A model generated the notes under the pieces. That model was given only the letters and a program-made list of their open reading frames with translations, searched no databases and was not told where the DNA came from. Below, piece after piece: positions 16,474 to 25,203 of a stretch of DNA of 64,000 nucleotides. Numbering within the stretch: position 1 is the first letter of the stretch; every line of letters starts with the position of its first letter. Source of the DNA: Microbacterium laevaniformans. GTDB taxonomy: Bacteria > Actinomycetota > Actinomycetes > Actinomycetales > Microbacteriaceae. The DNA lies in the NCBI RefSeq assembly GCF_016907555.1, contig NZ_JAFBCE010000001.1, forward strand, positions 620,001 to 684,000, in the 5' to 3' direction. Made by a program: the position numbers and the translations under genes.

Positions 16474-17103
16474 ATGCTGGAGGAGGAGTACGACAAGAGT
16501 CGGCGGCGGCTGCCCGTGCACCTGCGCCGCAGCGAGCAGGAGCGCCCCTTCTCCTACGAGATCCGGCCCGTGCGGGACGGCGATATTCCGGACATCCGCG
16601 AGATCTACAACTACTACGTCACCAACTCGGTGGTGACCTTCGACGAGAAGAAGTGGTCGCTCGCCCAGTGGCGCGAGAAGCTCGAGCACCTGGCCAAGCT
16701 CGGCATGCCGTTCCTCGTGGCGCAGTCGCCCAGCGGGCAGATCCTCGGCTATGCACTCGTGCAGCCGATGTCGGCCAAGTCGGCGTACCGCTACAGCGTG
16801 GAGAACTCGATCTACCTGGGGCAGGCGGCGACGGGCAAGGGACTCGGCCGTGCGCTCCTGGAGGCGCTGATCGCGGTCAGCGAGGCGGCCGGCATCCATC
16901 AGATGGTCGCGGTGATCAGCGACAAGGGGGCCGAGTCCTCCATCGCCCTGCACGAGAAGCTCGGCTTCGTCGAGGTCGGACGCATGGGACGCGTCGGCTT
17001 CAAGTTCGGCCGCTGGCTCGGCACGATCTACCTGCAGAAGCAGCTGTCGCCGGTGAAGAAGAAGCGTTCGCTGTTCTCGCGCTCGGAGCGCTCAGAGGGG
17101 TGA
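16474..17103 (+). CDS. GNAT family N-acetyltransferase (phosphinothricin acetyltransferase-like)
   Basis: 209 residues. The GNAT core at about 30-190 includes IRPVRDGDIPDIREIYNYYV, the acetyl-CoA P-loop LGQAATGKGLGRALLEALI and the C-terminal HEKLGFVEVGRMGRVGFKFG, an arrangement shared with the PAT/YwnH group. A charged 30-residue N-terminal extension and a Lys/Arg/Ser tail are unusual for PAT enzymes. The acceptor is unknown, probably an amine. The 3' end overlaps the convergent emfourin gene by 12 nt. Confidence 0.82.
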   Translation: MLEEEYDKSRRRLPVHLRRSEQERPFSYEIRPVRDGDIPDIREIYNYYVTNSVVTFDEKKWSLAQWREKLEHLAKLGMPFLVAQSPSGQILGYALVQPMSAKSAYRYSVENSIYLGQAATGKGLGRALLEALIAVSEAAGIHQMVAVISDKGAESSIALHEKLGFVEVGRMGRVGFKFGRWLGTIYLQKQLSPVKKKRSLFSRSERSEG

Positions 17104-17469
17104 GGGCGCGGCGTCGCGGACCGCGTCGATCAAGGTGCGCCAGGCGCCCTCGGCGTCCGCCTCGCTGACGATCGCACGGTGGGAACGACCGTCGACGTGA
17201 GCTTCGATGGTCCAGGTGAATCGGTCGGCGCCCTGCGCGGTGGGGGCAGCGGCCGAGCTCGGGCGACGCTCGCCCCTGTCCTCGGCATCCCAGGGGCAAC
17301 GTTCCACGAGCTGCTTCCAGCGCGCACTCTCGTGGGGAGGTGCCGAGAGGTGCCAGCGGCGCGTGAATCCCGCGACGCCGCCGGAGCGGACCATGCTCAC
17401 GGTCAGGGCGTGCGCATCGGCGTCATTCGCGGTCTCCGGCAGATCGCGCGGATCGGGATGGTTCGTCAC
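17092..17469 (-). CDS. Emfourin-like protealysin inhibitor
   Basis: 125 residues. The core matches emfourin, the protein inhibitor of protealysin-type M4 proteases: an early strand with MVRSGGVAGFTRRW (the RSGG-AG motif), central FTWTIEAHVDGRSHRAIVS, and a C-terminal helix. It lies directly downstream of, and overlaps by 47 nt, an M4 protease gene, the arrangement described for protealysin-emfourin pairs. The GTG start is uncertain because a shorter start within the first 25 residues is possible. It probably silences the protease inside the cell; this is inferred from family and context. Confidence 0.78.
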   Translation of the reverse strand: MTNHPDPRDLPETANDADAHALTVSMVRSGGVAGFTRRWHLSAPPHESARWKQLVERCPWDAEDRGERRPSSAAAPTAQGADRFTWTIEAHVDGRSHRAIVSEADAEGAWRTLIDAVRDAAPSPL

Positions 17470-18523
17470 GGGCGGTCACACCGACGGCGTTCCACGCGGT
17501 GCGGACGGCGTCGGCTTCCTCCGATCTCTCACCGTACTCCCGCTGCGCGACCGCCGTGGTCGCCGCCGCGAACGCCGAGAAATCCGCCGTCGGCGGCACG
17601 GCGCCCTGCGTCACGGTGAGGTACCAGATGCGGCCCGCTCGTTCCCACGCGTGACCGCCGAGCGCGGTGGCGACGAGGTGGAAAGCCTTGTTCGGGATGC
17701 CGGAGTTGATGTGCACGCCGCCGTTGTCCTCGCTCGTGCGGACGTAGTCGCGCATGTGGGCGGGCTGAGGGTCTTTGCCGAGAACATCGTCGTCGTAGGC
17801 CGTGCCGGGTGCCTTCATCGAGCGCAGCGCCACGCCCTGAACGGCGTCGGTGAAGATGCCGGCCCCGATCAGCCACGACGCCTCCGCGGCGCTCTCGCCA
17901 GCGCGATGCTGCTCTGTCAGCGCGCCAAAGACGTCGGCGACGGACTCGTTGAGCGCTCCCGACTGTCCCTGGTACTCGAGACCGCCGCCGTGTTCGATCA
18001 CGCCGTGGCCGAGCTCGTGCCCGATGACGCTGATCGAGGAGGTGAAGCCCCGGAACACCTCGCCGTCGCCGTCGCCGAAGACCATCCGCTCGCCGTTCCA
18101 GAACGCGTTGTCATAGCGGTCGCCGTAGTGCACGCTCGCCGCGAGGGTTCCGCCCGCGCCGTCGATCGAACGGCGTGCGAACGCATCCCAGAACAGCTCG
18201 AAGCTCGCGCCGAGCCCCTCGAAGGCCTCGTTCACGGCGACGTCGGCGACGGGCGGGTCGTCGTCACCGCGCACGCGCACGCCGGGAAGCGTTTCGCGGT
18301 GCTGCGCGTCGGAGATGACGCGGTCGGGCGCCGGCTCACCCTGCAGGATGAGGGCGTCGCCGTCGACCGACAGGTCGAGCCGTGCCCGACTACGCGCGGG
18401 CGCCGGGTGGGAGGGCCGTGCGATCGCCAGGGTCGCGCGGGCGGCCTCTGCGGCGTTCGCGAGGTGCGGGGCATCGGTGGCGGCCAGGCGAGACAGCAGA
18501 TACGGCGGGACGATCGCGAACAT
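17423..18523 (-). CDS. M4 family metallopeptidase, protealysin type
   Basis: 366 residues. The short N-terminal propeptide begins MFAIVPPYLLSRLAA, the PPxxL-type motif of protealysin-like precursors, with no signal peptide. The catalytic domain has SVIGHELGHGVIEH (HExxH zinc site), GALNESVADVFGA (third ligand Glu) and GGVHINSGIPNKAFHL with the active-site His region downstream. Protealysin-like enzymes are made as soluble zymogens and can leave the cell without a classical signal. ATG 18523 has TAGGGT 6 nt upstream. The inhibitor gene follows with overlapping ends. Confidence 0.92.
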   Translation of the reverse strand: MFAIVPPYLLSRLAATDAPHLANAAEAARATLAIARPSHPAPARSRARLDLSVDGDALILQGEPAPDRVISDAQHRETLPGVRVRGDDDPPVADVAVNEAFEGLGASFELFWDAFARRSIDGAGGTLAASVHYGDRYDNAFWNGERMVFGDGDGEVFRGFTSSISVIGHELGHGVIEHGGGLEYQGQSGALNESVADVFGALTEQHRAGESAAEASWLIGAGIFTDAVQGVALRSMKAPGTAYDDDVLGKDPQPAHMRDYVRTSEDNGGVHINSGIPNKAFHLVATALGGHAWERAGRIWYLTVTQGAVPPTADFSAFAAATTAVAQREYGERSEEADAVRTAWNAVGVTARDEPSRSARSAGDRE

Positions 18524-18529
18524 GGCGTC

Positions 18530-18535
18530 ACCCTA
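18530..18535 (-). promoter_or_regulatory. -10 box TAGGGT, leaderless promoter of protealysin-emfourin pair
   Basis: On the minus strand TAGGGT is followed by GACGCC and ATG 18523. Confidence 0.6.
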
Positions 18536-18585
18536 CGCCCGGCATCCGACGTGCGCGCCTGTCCGATGCCTCGCCCACGTAGCGA

Positions 18586-19395
18586 TCAGTCCCGCGGTGG
18601 GTCGATCACCGGGATGGAGGCGAGCAGTCGACGGGTGTAGGCGACCTGCGGCGCGAGCAGGACCTTCTCGGTGGGGCCCTCCTCGACGATGCGGCCGTCC
18701 GTCATGACGATCACTTCGTCGCAGAGGTTCTGCACGACGCCGATGTCGTGCGACACCATCACGAGGGTGAGACTCTCCCGCTGCCGCAGCTCGCGCAGCA
18801 GTTCCAGGATCTGCGCGCGCACCGTGACATCGAGCGCCGAGAGCGGTTCATCGCCGACGAGGATGCGAGGGCGGTGCACGATCGCGCGTGCCAGAGCGAT
18901 GCGCTGGCGTTGCCCGCCGGAGAACTCGTGCGGGTAGCGGTCGGCCATCGCGGCCTCGAGCCCGACGGCCTCGAGTACCTCGCGCACGCGCGCACGGCGA
19001 TCTCCCGGTATGTCCAGCGCCCAGAGCGGCTCGCCGACGATCCGTCCGATGCTCATTCGGGGGTCCAGCGACGCGTACGGATCCTGGAACACGATGCCGG
19101 TCGCGCGGCGCAGCCAGTGCAGCGACCGCGCCGAGGCGCGCGCATCGACCGAGCGGCCCGCCATCGTGACGGTGCCTGTCGTGGGGGCGTCCAACCCCAA
19201 CAGCAGCCTGACGAGCGTCGACTTACCGGAGCCCGACTCGCCGATGATGCCGACGGCGGAGCCCTCGAAGACGTCGACGTCGGCGTCTTCGAGCGCGGTC
19301 GTCCATCGCGCCCGCTCGAACAGTCCGCCTCCGCGTTGGCGGAAGCGGCGGGTGAGCGCGCGTGCGCTCAGCAACGCCGGGTCCACCGCCCTCAT
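18586..19395 (-). CDS. Oligopeptide ABC transporter ATP-binding protein (DppF/OppF-like)
   Basis: 269 residues. Walker [11 protein letters not shown]-loop [11 protein letters not shown], signature [14 protein letters not shown], Walker [14 protein letters not shown] and H-loop VMVSHDIGV are all intact. The [10 protein letters not shown]-loop and [10 protein letters not shown] are typical of the F subunit of peptide/nickel importers. Last gene of a five-gene operon; ATG overlaps the preceding TGA by ATGA. It energises uptake together with the DppD-like subunit. Confidence 0.9.
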   Translation of the reverse strand: MRAVDPALLSARALTRRFRQRGGGLFERARWTTALEDADVDVFEGSAVGIIGESGSGKSTLVRLLLGLDAPTTGTVTMAGRSVDARASARSLHWLRRATGIVFQDPYASLDPRMSIGRIVGEPLWALDIPGDRRARVREVLEAVGLEAAMADRYPHEFSGGQRQRIALARAIVHRPRILVGDEPLSALDVTVRAQILELLRELRQRESLTLVMVSHDIGVVQNLCDEVIVMTDGRIVEEGPTEKVLLAPQVAYTRRLLASIPVIDPPRD

Positions 19396-20180
19396 CGGGC
19401 ACCTCCCGGTCGCCACAGCGTCGCGGTGGCGTCGCGCAGCAGGCCTTGCGTCACCGGGGATGCCGGTGCCGTGAGCAGTCGTGAGAGCGGCCCGTGCTCG
19501 ACCACGCGCCCGTCTTCGAGCACGACGGCGTGCGTAGCGATCTGGGAGAGCACCGCCAGGTCGTGCGTGATGAACACCAGCGACATGCCGTCCCTCGCGA
19601 CGAGGCCGGCGAGCAGTTCGAGCACCTCCGCCTGGATCGTGACGTCCAGGGCCGTCGTCGGCTCGTCGGCGATCAGGAGGCGCGGACGGCAGGCGAGGGC
19701 CATGGCGATGGCCACGCGCTGGCGCTGGCCGCCGGAGAGCTGGTGCGGGTAGCGGCGGACGATCTGGACCGGCTCGGGCAGACGCACGCGCTCGGCCTCG
19801 GCGATGGCGCGCGCCGCGGCATCCCGGCGTCCGAGCCCCTCGTGAATGCGCACGGACTCGGCGATCTGGCGGCCGACGGTGCGGATCGGATTGAGGGCGG
19901 TGCGCGGCTCCTGGAAGACGATGCCGATCTCATCGCCGCGCAGACGGGCGAGCTCGCGGTCCGGCAGACCGATCAGCTCGCGCTCGTTCCATCGGATGCT
20001 GCCCGTGGCCGTGGCGGCATCCGGCAGCAGGCCGAGGATCGCGAGGGCGGTGAGGGACTTGCCCGACCCCGACTCTCCGATCAGGCCCACGCGCGCGCCG
20101 TCGGGGACGTCGAAGGAGATGTCGTCCACGACGCGGCGACCGTCGATCTCGATCGAGAGGTTGCGCACCAGCAGGCTCAT
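19392..20180 (-). CDS. Oligopeptide ABC transporter ATP-binding protein (DppD/OppD-like)
   Basis: 262 residues. Walker [11 protein letters not shown]-loop [11 protein letters not shown], signature [14 protein letters not shown], Walker [15 protein letters not shown]-loop FITHDLAVL. It lacks the longer C-terminal oligopeptide/Fe-S region of OppD. ATGA overlaps on both sides place it in the operon between the second permease and the DppF-like gene. Confidence 0.9.
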   Translation of the reverse strand: MSLLVRNLSIEIDGRRVVDDISFDVPDGARVGLIGESGSGKSLTALAILGLLPDAATATGSIRWNERELIGLPDRELARLRGDEIGIVFQEPRTALNPIRTVGRQIAESVRIHEGLGRRDAAARAIAEAERVRLPEPVQIVRRYPHQLSGGQRQRVAIAMALACRPRLLIADEPTTALDVTIQAEVLELLAGLVARDGMSLVFITHDLAVLSQIATHAVVLEDGRVVEHGPLSRLLTAPASPVTQGLLRDATATLWRPGGAR

Positions 20181-21055
20181 GAGATCACCGCCGTCGTGTG
20201 GGTCTGCGCCGCCGTGCGCCGGCGCGTGAGGGTGGGGTCGGTCGCCTCGCGCAGTGCGTCCCCGAGGAGGTTGAGCCCCAGCACCGTGATCGTGATCGCC
20301 AGTCCCGGCCAGACGACGCTGAGCGGGTGCACGGAGATGTACTGCTGCAGATCCTTCAGCAGCAGCCCCCAGCTGGGCTCGGTGAGCGGGGCGCCGAAGC
20401 CGAGGTAGCTGAGCCCGGCCTCGGCGAGCACGGCGACGGCCATGCCCCACGACAGCTGCACGATGAACACCGGCGCGACGTTCGGCAGCAGGTGGCGGTA
20501 CAGGTTCTGGAAGGGAGTGAGACCGGCGGCTCGACCGGCGAGAACGAAGTCGCTGTGCAGCACGCGGCGCAGCTCGGGGCGCGTCACCCGCGCGATGTTG
20601 ACGCCGAAGCCGATGCCGACCGAGACGATCACGACCCACAGCGAGCCGCCCCAGACCGACGAGATCATCATGGCGATCAGGAGCACGGGGAACGCGATCA
20701 GGATGTCGACGAGCACCGCGACGCTCTCCCGCACCCACCGCGCGGTGAGGGCGCCGAGGGTCGCGAGGGCGACGCCGATGACGGTCGCCACGAATCCGGC
20801 TCCCAGAGCCACCCACACCGTCGTGCGCGCTCCGGCCATGAGCAGGCTCAGGATGTCGCGGCCCGCGCCGTCCGTGCCGAGCAGGTGCGGCCACCCCGGG
20901 GCAGCCCAGCGTCCGTCGACGTCGACCGTCTGAGGATCGAACGGCAGCCAGAATCGGGCGACCAGCGCGACGGCGCCGATCGCCAGCGAGACGACGAGGC
21001 CGAAGCGTCCGGTCGACAGCGCCCACAGTCGACGCAGCCAGGCGAACCTGCTCAT
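20177..21055 (-). CDS. Oligopeptide ABC transporter permease (DppC-like)
   Basis: 292 residues, six predicted helices. An N-terminal single-helix segment is followed by HLLGTDGAGRDILSLLMAGART, diagnostic of DppC/OppC. The EAA loop reads RAAGLTPFQNLYRHLLPNVAPVFIV. Forms the translocation pore with the DppB-like protein. ATGA overlaps with both neighbours. Confidence 0.9.
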   Translation of the reverse strand: MSRFAWLRRLWALSTGRFGLVVSLAIGAVALVARFWLPFDPQTVDVDGRWAAPGWPHLLGTDGAGRDILSLLMAGARTTVWVALGAGFVATVIGVALATLGALTARWVRESVAVLVDILIAFPVLLIAMMISSVWGGSLWVVIVSVGIGFGVNIARVTRPELRRVLHSDFVLAGRAAGLTPFQNLYRHLLPNVAPVFIVQLSWGMAVAVLAEAGLSYLGFGAPLTEPSWGLLLKDLQQYISVHPLSVVWPGLAITITVLGLNLLGDALREATDPTLTRRRTAAQTHTTAVIS

Positions 21056-22002
21056 TCTGCCTCCCGCTGTCGAGGGTCGATGAGGTGGTGGATGAGGTCG
21101 ACGACGAAGCCGACGACGAGCACGAAGCCGGTGAGCACGAGCAGCTCGCCCTGCACCTTGAGCAGGTCGCGCTTGCCGACGTCCTCGACGAGCATGCGTC
21201 CGATGCCGGGCAGACTGAACAGCTGCTCGATGACGACGGCGCCGACGATGATGCCTGCCACCTGCAGTCCCAGAACCGTGATGATCGACAGCCCCACCGT
21301 GGGCAGTCCGTGCCGGATGAGGGCTTGCGTGCGGGTGAGGCCCTTCGCCGCCGCCGTGCGGACGAAATCCTCTCCCGTCGCCTGGAGGGTCGCCGAACGC
21401 ACGAACCGCATCAGCATCGCCCCTTCGACGACGCCGATCGTGATCGCCGGCAGCAGCAGCGCCCGGACGGCGGATGCCGGGTCGCTCCATCCTGCGCGCG
21501 GGAATCCCTGGGCGGGCAGCCAGCCGAGCCAGACAGCGAACACGAGCACCAGCATCATCCCGGCCCACACCACCGGGACAGCGGCGACGGTCTGGGCCCC
21601 GACCGACAGCGCGGTGCCGTCGGGGCGGCCGCGGCGGACGGCGGAGAGGACACCGAACGGCAGTGCGATCAGCAGGGCGACGGTCATCGCCATGAGTCCG
21701 AGCGGAATCGTCACCTGGGCCTTCTCGGCGAGCTGGGCCGCCACAGGGGCACCGGTCAGCAGCGACTGGCCGAGGTCTCCACGGAGGACACCGCCGATCC
21801 AGGACAGGTACTGCACCGCAAGGGGCTCTGCGAGCCCGAGGCGCTCACGGATCGCGGCGACCTGCGCCGGGCCCGCATCGATCCCGGCGATGAGCTGCGC
21901 CACATCGCCGGGAAGGATCCGCAGCGTCAGGAAGATCAGCGCGCTGGCGACGAACAGGCCCAGCACGAGCAGGGCCAGTCGCGTCAGCGCGTAGCGGATC
22001 AC
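21052..22002 (-). CDS. Oligopeptide ABC transporter permease (DppB-like)
   Basis: 316 residues. N-terminal RYALTRLALLVLGLFVASALIF and LPGD motif, periplasmic LGLAEPLAVQYLSW, and EAA loop RTAAAKGLTRTQALIRHGLP are standard for DppB/OppB. The GTG start at 22002 overlaps the stop of the binding-protein gene (GTGA), so translation is coupled from the first gene. Confidence 0.9.
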   Translation of the reverse strand: MIRYALTRLALLVLGLFVASALIFLTLRILPGDVAQLIAGIDAGPAQVAAIRERLGLAEPLAVQYLSWIGGVLRGDLGQSLLTGAPVAAQLAEKAQVTIPLGLMAMTVALLIALPFGVLSAVRRGRPDGTALSVGAQTVAAVPVVWAGMMLVLVFAVWLGWLPAQGFPRAGWSDPASAVRALLLPAITIGVVEGAMLMRFVRSATLQATGEDFVRTAAAKGLTRTQALIRHGLPTVGLSIITVLGLQVAGIIVGAVVIEQLFSLPGIGRMLVEDVGKRDLLKVQGELLVLTGFVLVVGFVVDLIHHLIDPRQREAE

Positions 22003-23510
22003 CCCTTGCTCTTGGCCAGCTCGGCGAGGTTGATGCGCTCGTTGACGTTGACCGACGGGAATCCGCTCACATTGGTGCCCACGGCGACGATCGACGCGCC
22101 GTTGTACAGCCAGTCGGCGGCCTGATCGTCGGCGACGATCTTCGCGGCCTGTGCCAGCAGGTCAGCGGATGTCTGCTCGTCGGTCGCGCTGAGCGACTGC
22201 TGGTAGAGCTTCTGCACCTCGGGGTTGTTGTAGGTGTAGTAGTAGTTCGGGTTCGCCCAGTTCTCGAAGTCGCGAGCCTCGGTGTGCAGCACGAAGCTGA
22301 GGTCGTAGTTCTTGTTCATGTAGACGTCGTTGAGCCACGTCGGGAACTCGACGGCCTTCACCTTCAGCGTGATGCCCACGTCATTCAGATTCGACACGAG
22401 GATCTGAGACACCGTGGTGCCGTAGAACGAGGGGATCGTGAGCGTGAGCGTGAAGTCTTTCACACCGGCGTCGGCGAGGAGCTTCTTCGCGGCGGCCGGG
22501 TCGAAGGGGGCGGTGGAGGACAGATCCGCGTAGCCGGGGTCGAGCTCGGGGATCGGGCCGTTCAAGGTCTGGCCGGCGCCGAGCGCCTTGACGATGGCGT
22601 TGTGGTCGATGGCCTGGCGGATCGCCTGGCGCACGCGCTTGTCGGACAGGGGCGCCTTCGTCGAGTTCATCGCGAGCGTGCCCTTGTCGGTCGACTTTCC
22701 GAGCACGAGAGTGAAGTCACCGTTCGCCTCGACCTGGTCCTTGAGGTTGGCGTCGAAGCCCGTGACCACGTCGAGCTCGTGGGCGAGGGCACCGTTGAGC
22801 GCGGCCTGGTTGTCGGGAATGTAGCTGAAGACCACCTCCTTGACCTTGGCCTTGTCGCCCCAGTAGGCGTCGTTGCGGTCGAAGGTGATCGAGTCGCCCT
22901 GCTTCCAGCTGGTCAGCTTGTACGGCCCGGTGCCGTTGGCCTTCGTCTTGCGATCGGTGGTGTCGTCCTTCTTGAGGACGAGACCTGCCCGTCCGGTGAG
23001 GTTCCACAGCAGGCTGGAATCGGGCTGGCTGAGCGTGAGCACGACGTCCTTGCCGTTCGCGGCGATGCTCTGTACGCGTGCGAGTCGGTCGGAGTCGCTG
23101 TAGGACGCGGTGGACTTGACCTGCTCCAGCGACCAGACGACGTCATCGACGGTGAGCGGCGACCCGTTGTGGAAGGTGACGCCGTCGCGGAGCGTGAACG
23201 TGTAGGTGAGGCCGTCGGGCGAGACCTTGTAGTCGCTGGCCAGCTCCGGCTCGATCTTCTGGTCGGGAGTACGTGAGACGAGGCCCTGGTAGACGTTGTC
23301 GATCAGGATCTGGTCCAGGGCGGCACCGGCGGTCTCGCGGATGTCGAGGTTGCTCGGCTCGGAGACGAGGCGCACGTTCACGACCGCGTCAGGGTCGGGG
23401 GTGACGACGGTCGGGGACGCATCGGGCGTGGAACCGCCGGAGCAAGCGGTCAGCAGCAGGGCGCCGACGGCGAGGAGCGCGGCGGCAGCGACGGTGGTGC
23501 GGCGAAGCAT
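21999..23510 (-). CDS. Oligopeptide ABC transporter substrate-binding lipoprotein (family 5)
   Basis: 503 residues. Signal peptide with lipobox LTAC at about residues 20-23 (LLLTACSGG), then an SBP_bac_5 domain: TYTFTLRDGVTFHNGSPLTVDDVVWSLEQ is the family signature and KVSPDGLTY precedes it. It captures a peptide, nickel-chelate or similar ligand outside the membrane; ligand unknown. First gene of the operon; SD AAAGGA precedes the ATG. Confidence 0.92.
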   Translation of the reverse strand: MLRRTTVAAAALLAVGALLLTACSGGSTPDASPTVVTPDPDAVVNVRLVSEPSNLDIRETAGAALDQILIDNVYQGLVSRTPDQKIEPELASDYKVSPDGLTYTFTLRDGVTFHNGSPLTVDDVVWSLEQVKSTASYSDSDRLARVQSIAANGKDVVLTLSQPDSSLLWNLTGRAGLVLKKDDTTDRKTKANGTGPYKLTSWKQGDSITFDRNDAYWGDKAKVKEVVFSYIPDNQAALNGALAHELDVVTGFDANLKDQVEANGDFTLVLGKSTDKGTLAMNSTKAPLSDKRVRQAIRQAIDHNAIVKALGAGQTLNGPIPELDPGYADLSSTAPFDPAAAKKLLADAGVKDFTLTLTIPSFYGTTVSQILVSNLNDVGITLKVKAVEFPTWLNDVYMNKNYDLSFVLHTEARDFENWANPNYYYTYNNPEVQKLYQQSLSATDEQTSADLLAQAAKIVADDQAADWLYNGASIVAVGTNVSGFPSVNVNERINLAELAKSKG

Positions 23511-23587
23511 GTGAGAGGTGTCCTTTCGGCAGCGCGGGCATGCGCGCGTGCTGGGCGCAGCTGCCCGCTGACTCGGGTGCGCGTTAC

Positions 23588-23593
23588 AGCCTA
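23588..23593 (-). promoter_or_regulatory. Candidate -10 box TAGGCT of the ABC importer operon
   Basis: Minus-strand TAGGCT lies 77 nt upstream of ATG 23510, leaving a leader of about 70 nt. A second A/T-rich hexamer, TGTAAC, overlaps it. No clear -35. Confidence 0.35.
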
Positions 23594-23663
23594 GGCTTTG
23601 CGACGGCGGGTGCGGTCATCCGTGTTCGCTGCGGCGACACCGAGCGTCATGCGATCGGTCGCG

Positions 23664-24605
23664 TCAGCCGCGCGCGATCTGCACGATGAGCCGGGCGAGT
23701 TCGACCGGCTGCTCCTCCTGCACGTTGTGGCCCGAGTCGACCTCGACGAGGGATGCCGCCGGGAGGCGACGATGGAAGTCCTCGGCATCCGGGGGCGTCA
23801 CGAAGCCGCGGCCTCCGCGCACGAGAGTGATCGGGGCCGTGGCGGCAGCGAGGTGATCCCACCCTTCGGCGGTGAGCGCGCCGCGGATCGCGTGACGTTG
23901 CGCCTCTGCGCTCGCCGCGGCATCCGCGTCGCCGGACAGCGCGTTCGCGAGGTGCGCGAAGTGGTGCTTCCACTCGACGCGGCCGTCCGCACGCACACGC
24001 GAGTTGAGGGCGACACCGCGGGTCGCGGCCTCGCGGGAGCCGCCGAGTCCGAACCAGAGCGCCCGCTCGACGAGTTCCTCGCGGCTGGCCCAGTCGGTGG
24101 GGCCGGCGAAGAAGGCGGCGATCTGCGCGGCGTCGCCGTCCGGGTCGATGCCGGGCGTGATGTCGACGACGATCAGCTCGCGCACGAGCTCGGGGTGCGC
24201 GGCGGCGAGCGCGGCGGCGGTCAGGCCACCGAGCGATTGACCGACGAGCACCTGTGGCGTGCCCGCTGTCCACGCGGCGACGGCCGGGGCGACGTCGGCG
24301 GCGAGGACGCCTCCGGTGTACGCGGCATCCGCCCGCCACGACGAGTCGCCGTGCCCGGGCAGGTCGACGGCGAGGGCGGGGATGCCGAGGGCGAGCACCG
24401 TCGTGTCCCACGTGTGCGCGTTGAGGCCGGCGCCGTGCAGGAACGTCACCTGCGGGGGAGTGAAGGCTGCCGTGACGGGATCCCCGTACTGCAGTGCGCT
24501 GACGACGCGGCCGTCGTCGAGGCGGTGGGTGAGGCGGCGGACGGGCGGGACGGCATCGATGCCGAGCTCGGCGGCCTGATCGGCCAGGAAGGAGAACTCA
24601 TCCAT
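23664..24605 (-). CDS. Alpha/beta hydrolase
   Basis: 313 residues. Oxyanion motif LHGAGLNAHTWD, cap-domain HGDSSW, nucleophile elbow VGQSLGGLTAAAL, and terminal SGHNVQEEQP for the catalytic His. Resembles general esterases/epoxide hydrolases of Actinobacteria; substrate unknown. ATG 24605 is preceded 6 nt upstream by CACAAT, an imperfect version of the leaderless -10 box. Divergent from the AhpD-like gene. Confidence 0.82.
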   Translation of the reverse strand: MDEFSFLADQAAELGIDAVPPVRRLTHRLDDGRVVSALQYGDPVTAAFTPPQVTFLHGAGLNAHTWDTTVLALGIPALAVDLPGHGDSSWRADAAYTGGVLAADVAPAVAAWTAGTPQVLVGQSLGGLTAAALAAAHPELVRELIVVDITPGIDPDGDAAQIAAFFAGPTDWASREELVERALWFGLGGSREAATRGVALNSRVRADGRVEWKHHFAHLANALSGDADAAASAEAQRHAIRGALTAEGWDHLAAATAPITLVRGGRGFVTPPDAEDFHRRLPAASLVEVDSGHNVQEEQPVELARLIVQIARG

Positions 24606-24670
24606 CCGGACATTGTGCCTCCATCCGCGTTCGCACCAGTGATTTCGACGCACGCCTGCGCCGCGCGCTC

Positions 24671-24686
24671 GCCCGCTCGAGCGGGC
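24671..24686. promoter_or_regulatory. 16-bp perfect palindrome GCCCGCTCGAGCGGGC, likely operator
   Basis: A perfect dyad ending 10 nt before the -10 box of the AhpD-like gene, that is, over its -35 region and within a divergent promoter region. Regulator unknown. Confidence 0.4.
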
Positions 24687-24696
24687 CCACCCGTCC

Positions 24697-24702
24697 TAGG
24701 CT
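24697..24702 (+). promoter_or_regulatory. -10 box TAGGCT, leaderless promoter of AhpD-like/phosphatase pair
   Basis: TAGGCT, then GATCGC, then ATG 24709. Confidence 0.6.
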
Positions 24703-24708
24703 GATCGC

Positions 24709-25203
24709 ATGAGCACCGAGCGTCGCGTTCACCTGTCCCGGTCGGCCCGTCCCGCGTACGACGCGCTGGAGGTGTTCTCGAAGACGGTCGGCGCGATCGC
24801 CGCCGAGGCGGGCATCGATGCGCGCCTGCGGGAGCTGGTGCTCATCCACGCGTCGCAGCTCAACGGATGCCCGTACTGCGTGCGCGTGCACGTCGACCGC
24901 GCGGTCGCGGCGGGTCTCGGCATCGATGAGATCGCCCAGCTCGCCGCCTGGCGGGACTCGGGCGTGTTCTCGGCCCGCGAACGCGCGGCTCTCGAACTGG
25001 CGGAGTGCTACGTCTTCATCCACGAGGAGGGTGTGCCCGACGAGGTCTACGACCGCGTCGGCGGCATCCTCTCGGAGCAGGAGTACGTCGCGATCAGCTG
25101 GCTGCTCGTGTCGATCAACGCCTTCAACCGCATCACGATCGCCGGAAAGTACCCGGTCCCGCCGCGCGGGGGCCAGACGGGCGCGGGAGACGATCCGGCG
25201 TGA
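24709..25203 (+). CDS. Carboxymuconolactone decarboxylase family protein (AhpD-like)
   Basis: 164 residues. AhpD-like fold with the redox CxxC in SQLNGCPYCVRVHVDRA followed by the conserved His, and downstream EIAQLAAWRDSGVFSARERAALELAECY. Such proteins act as alkylhydroperoxidases or unknown thiol reductases. The stop overlaps the next start (GTGA), coupling it to a tyrosine phosphatase. Confidence 0.88.
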   Translation: MSTERRVHLSRSARPAYDALEVFSKTVGAIAAEAGIDARLRELVLIHASQLNGCPYCVRVHVDRAVAAGLGIDEIAQLAAWRDSGVFSARERAALELAECYVFIHEEGVPDEVYDRVGGILSEQEYVAISWLLVSINAFNRITIAGKYPVPPRGGQTGAGDDPA

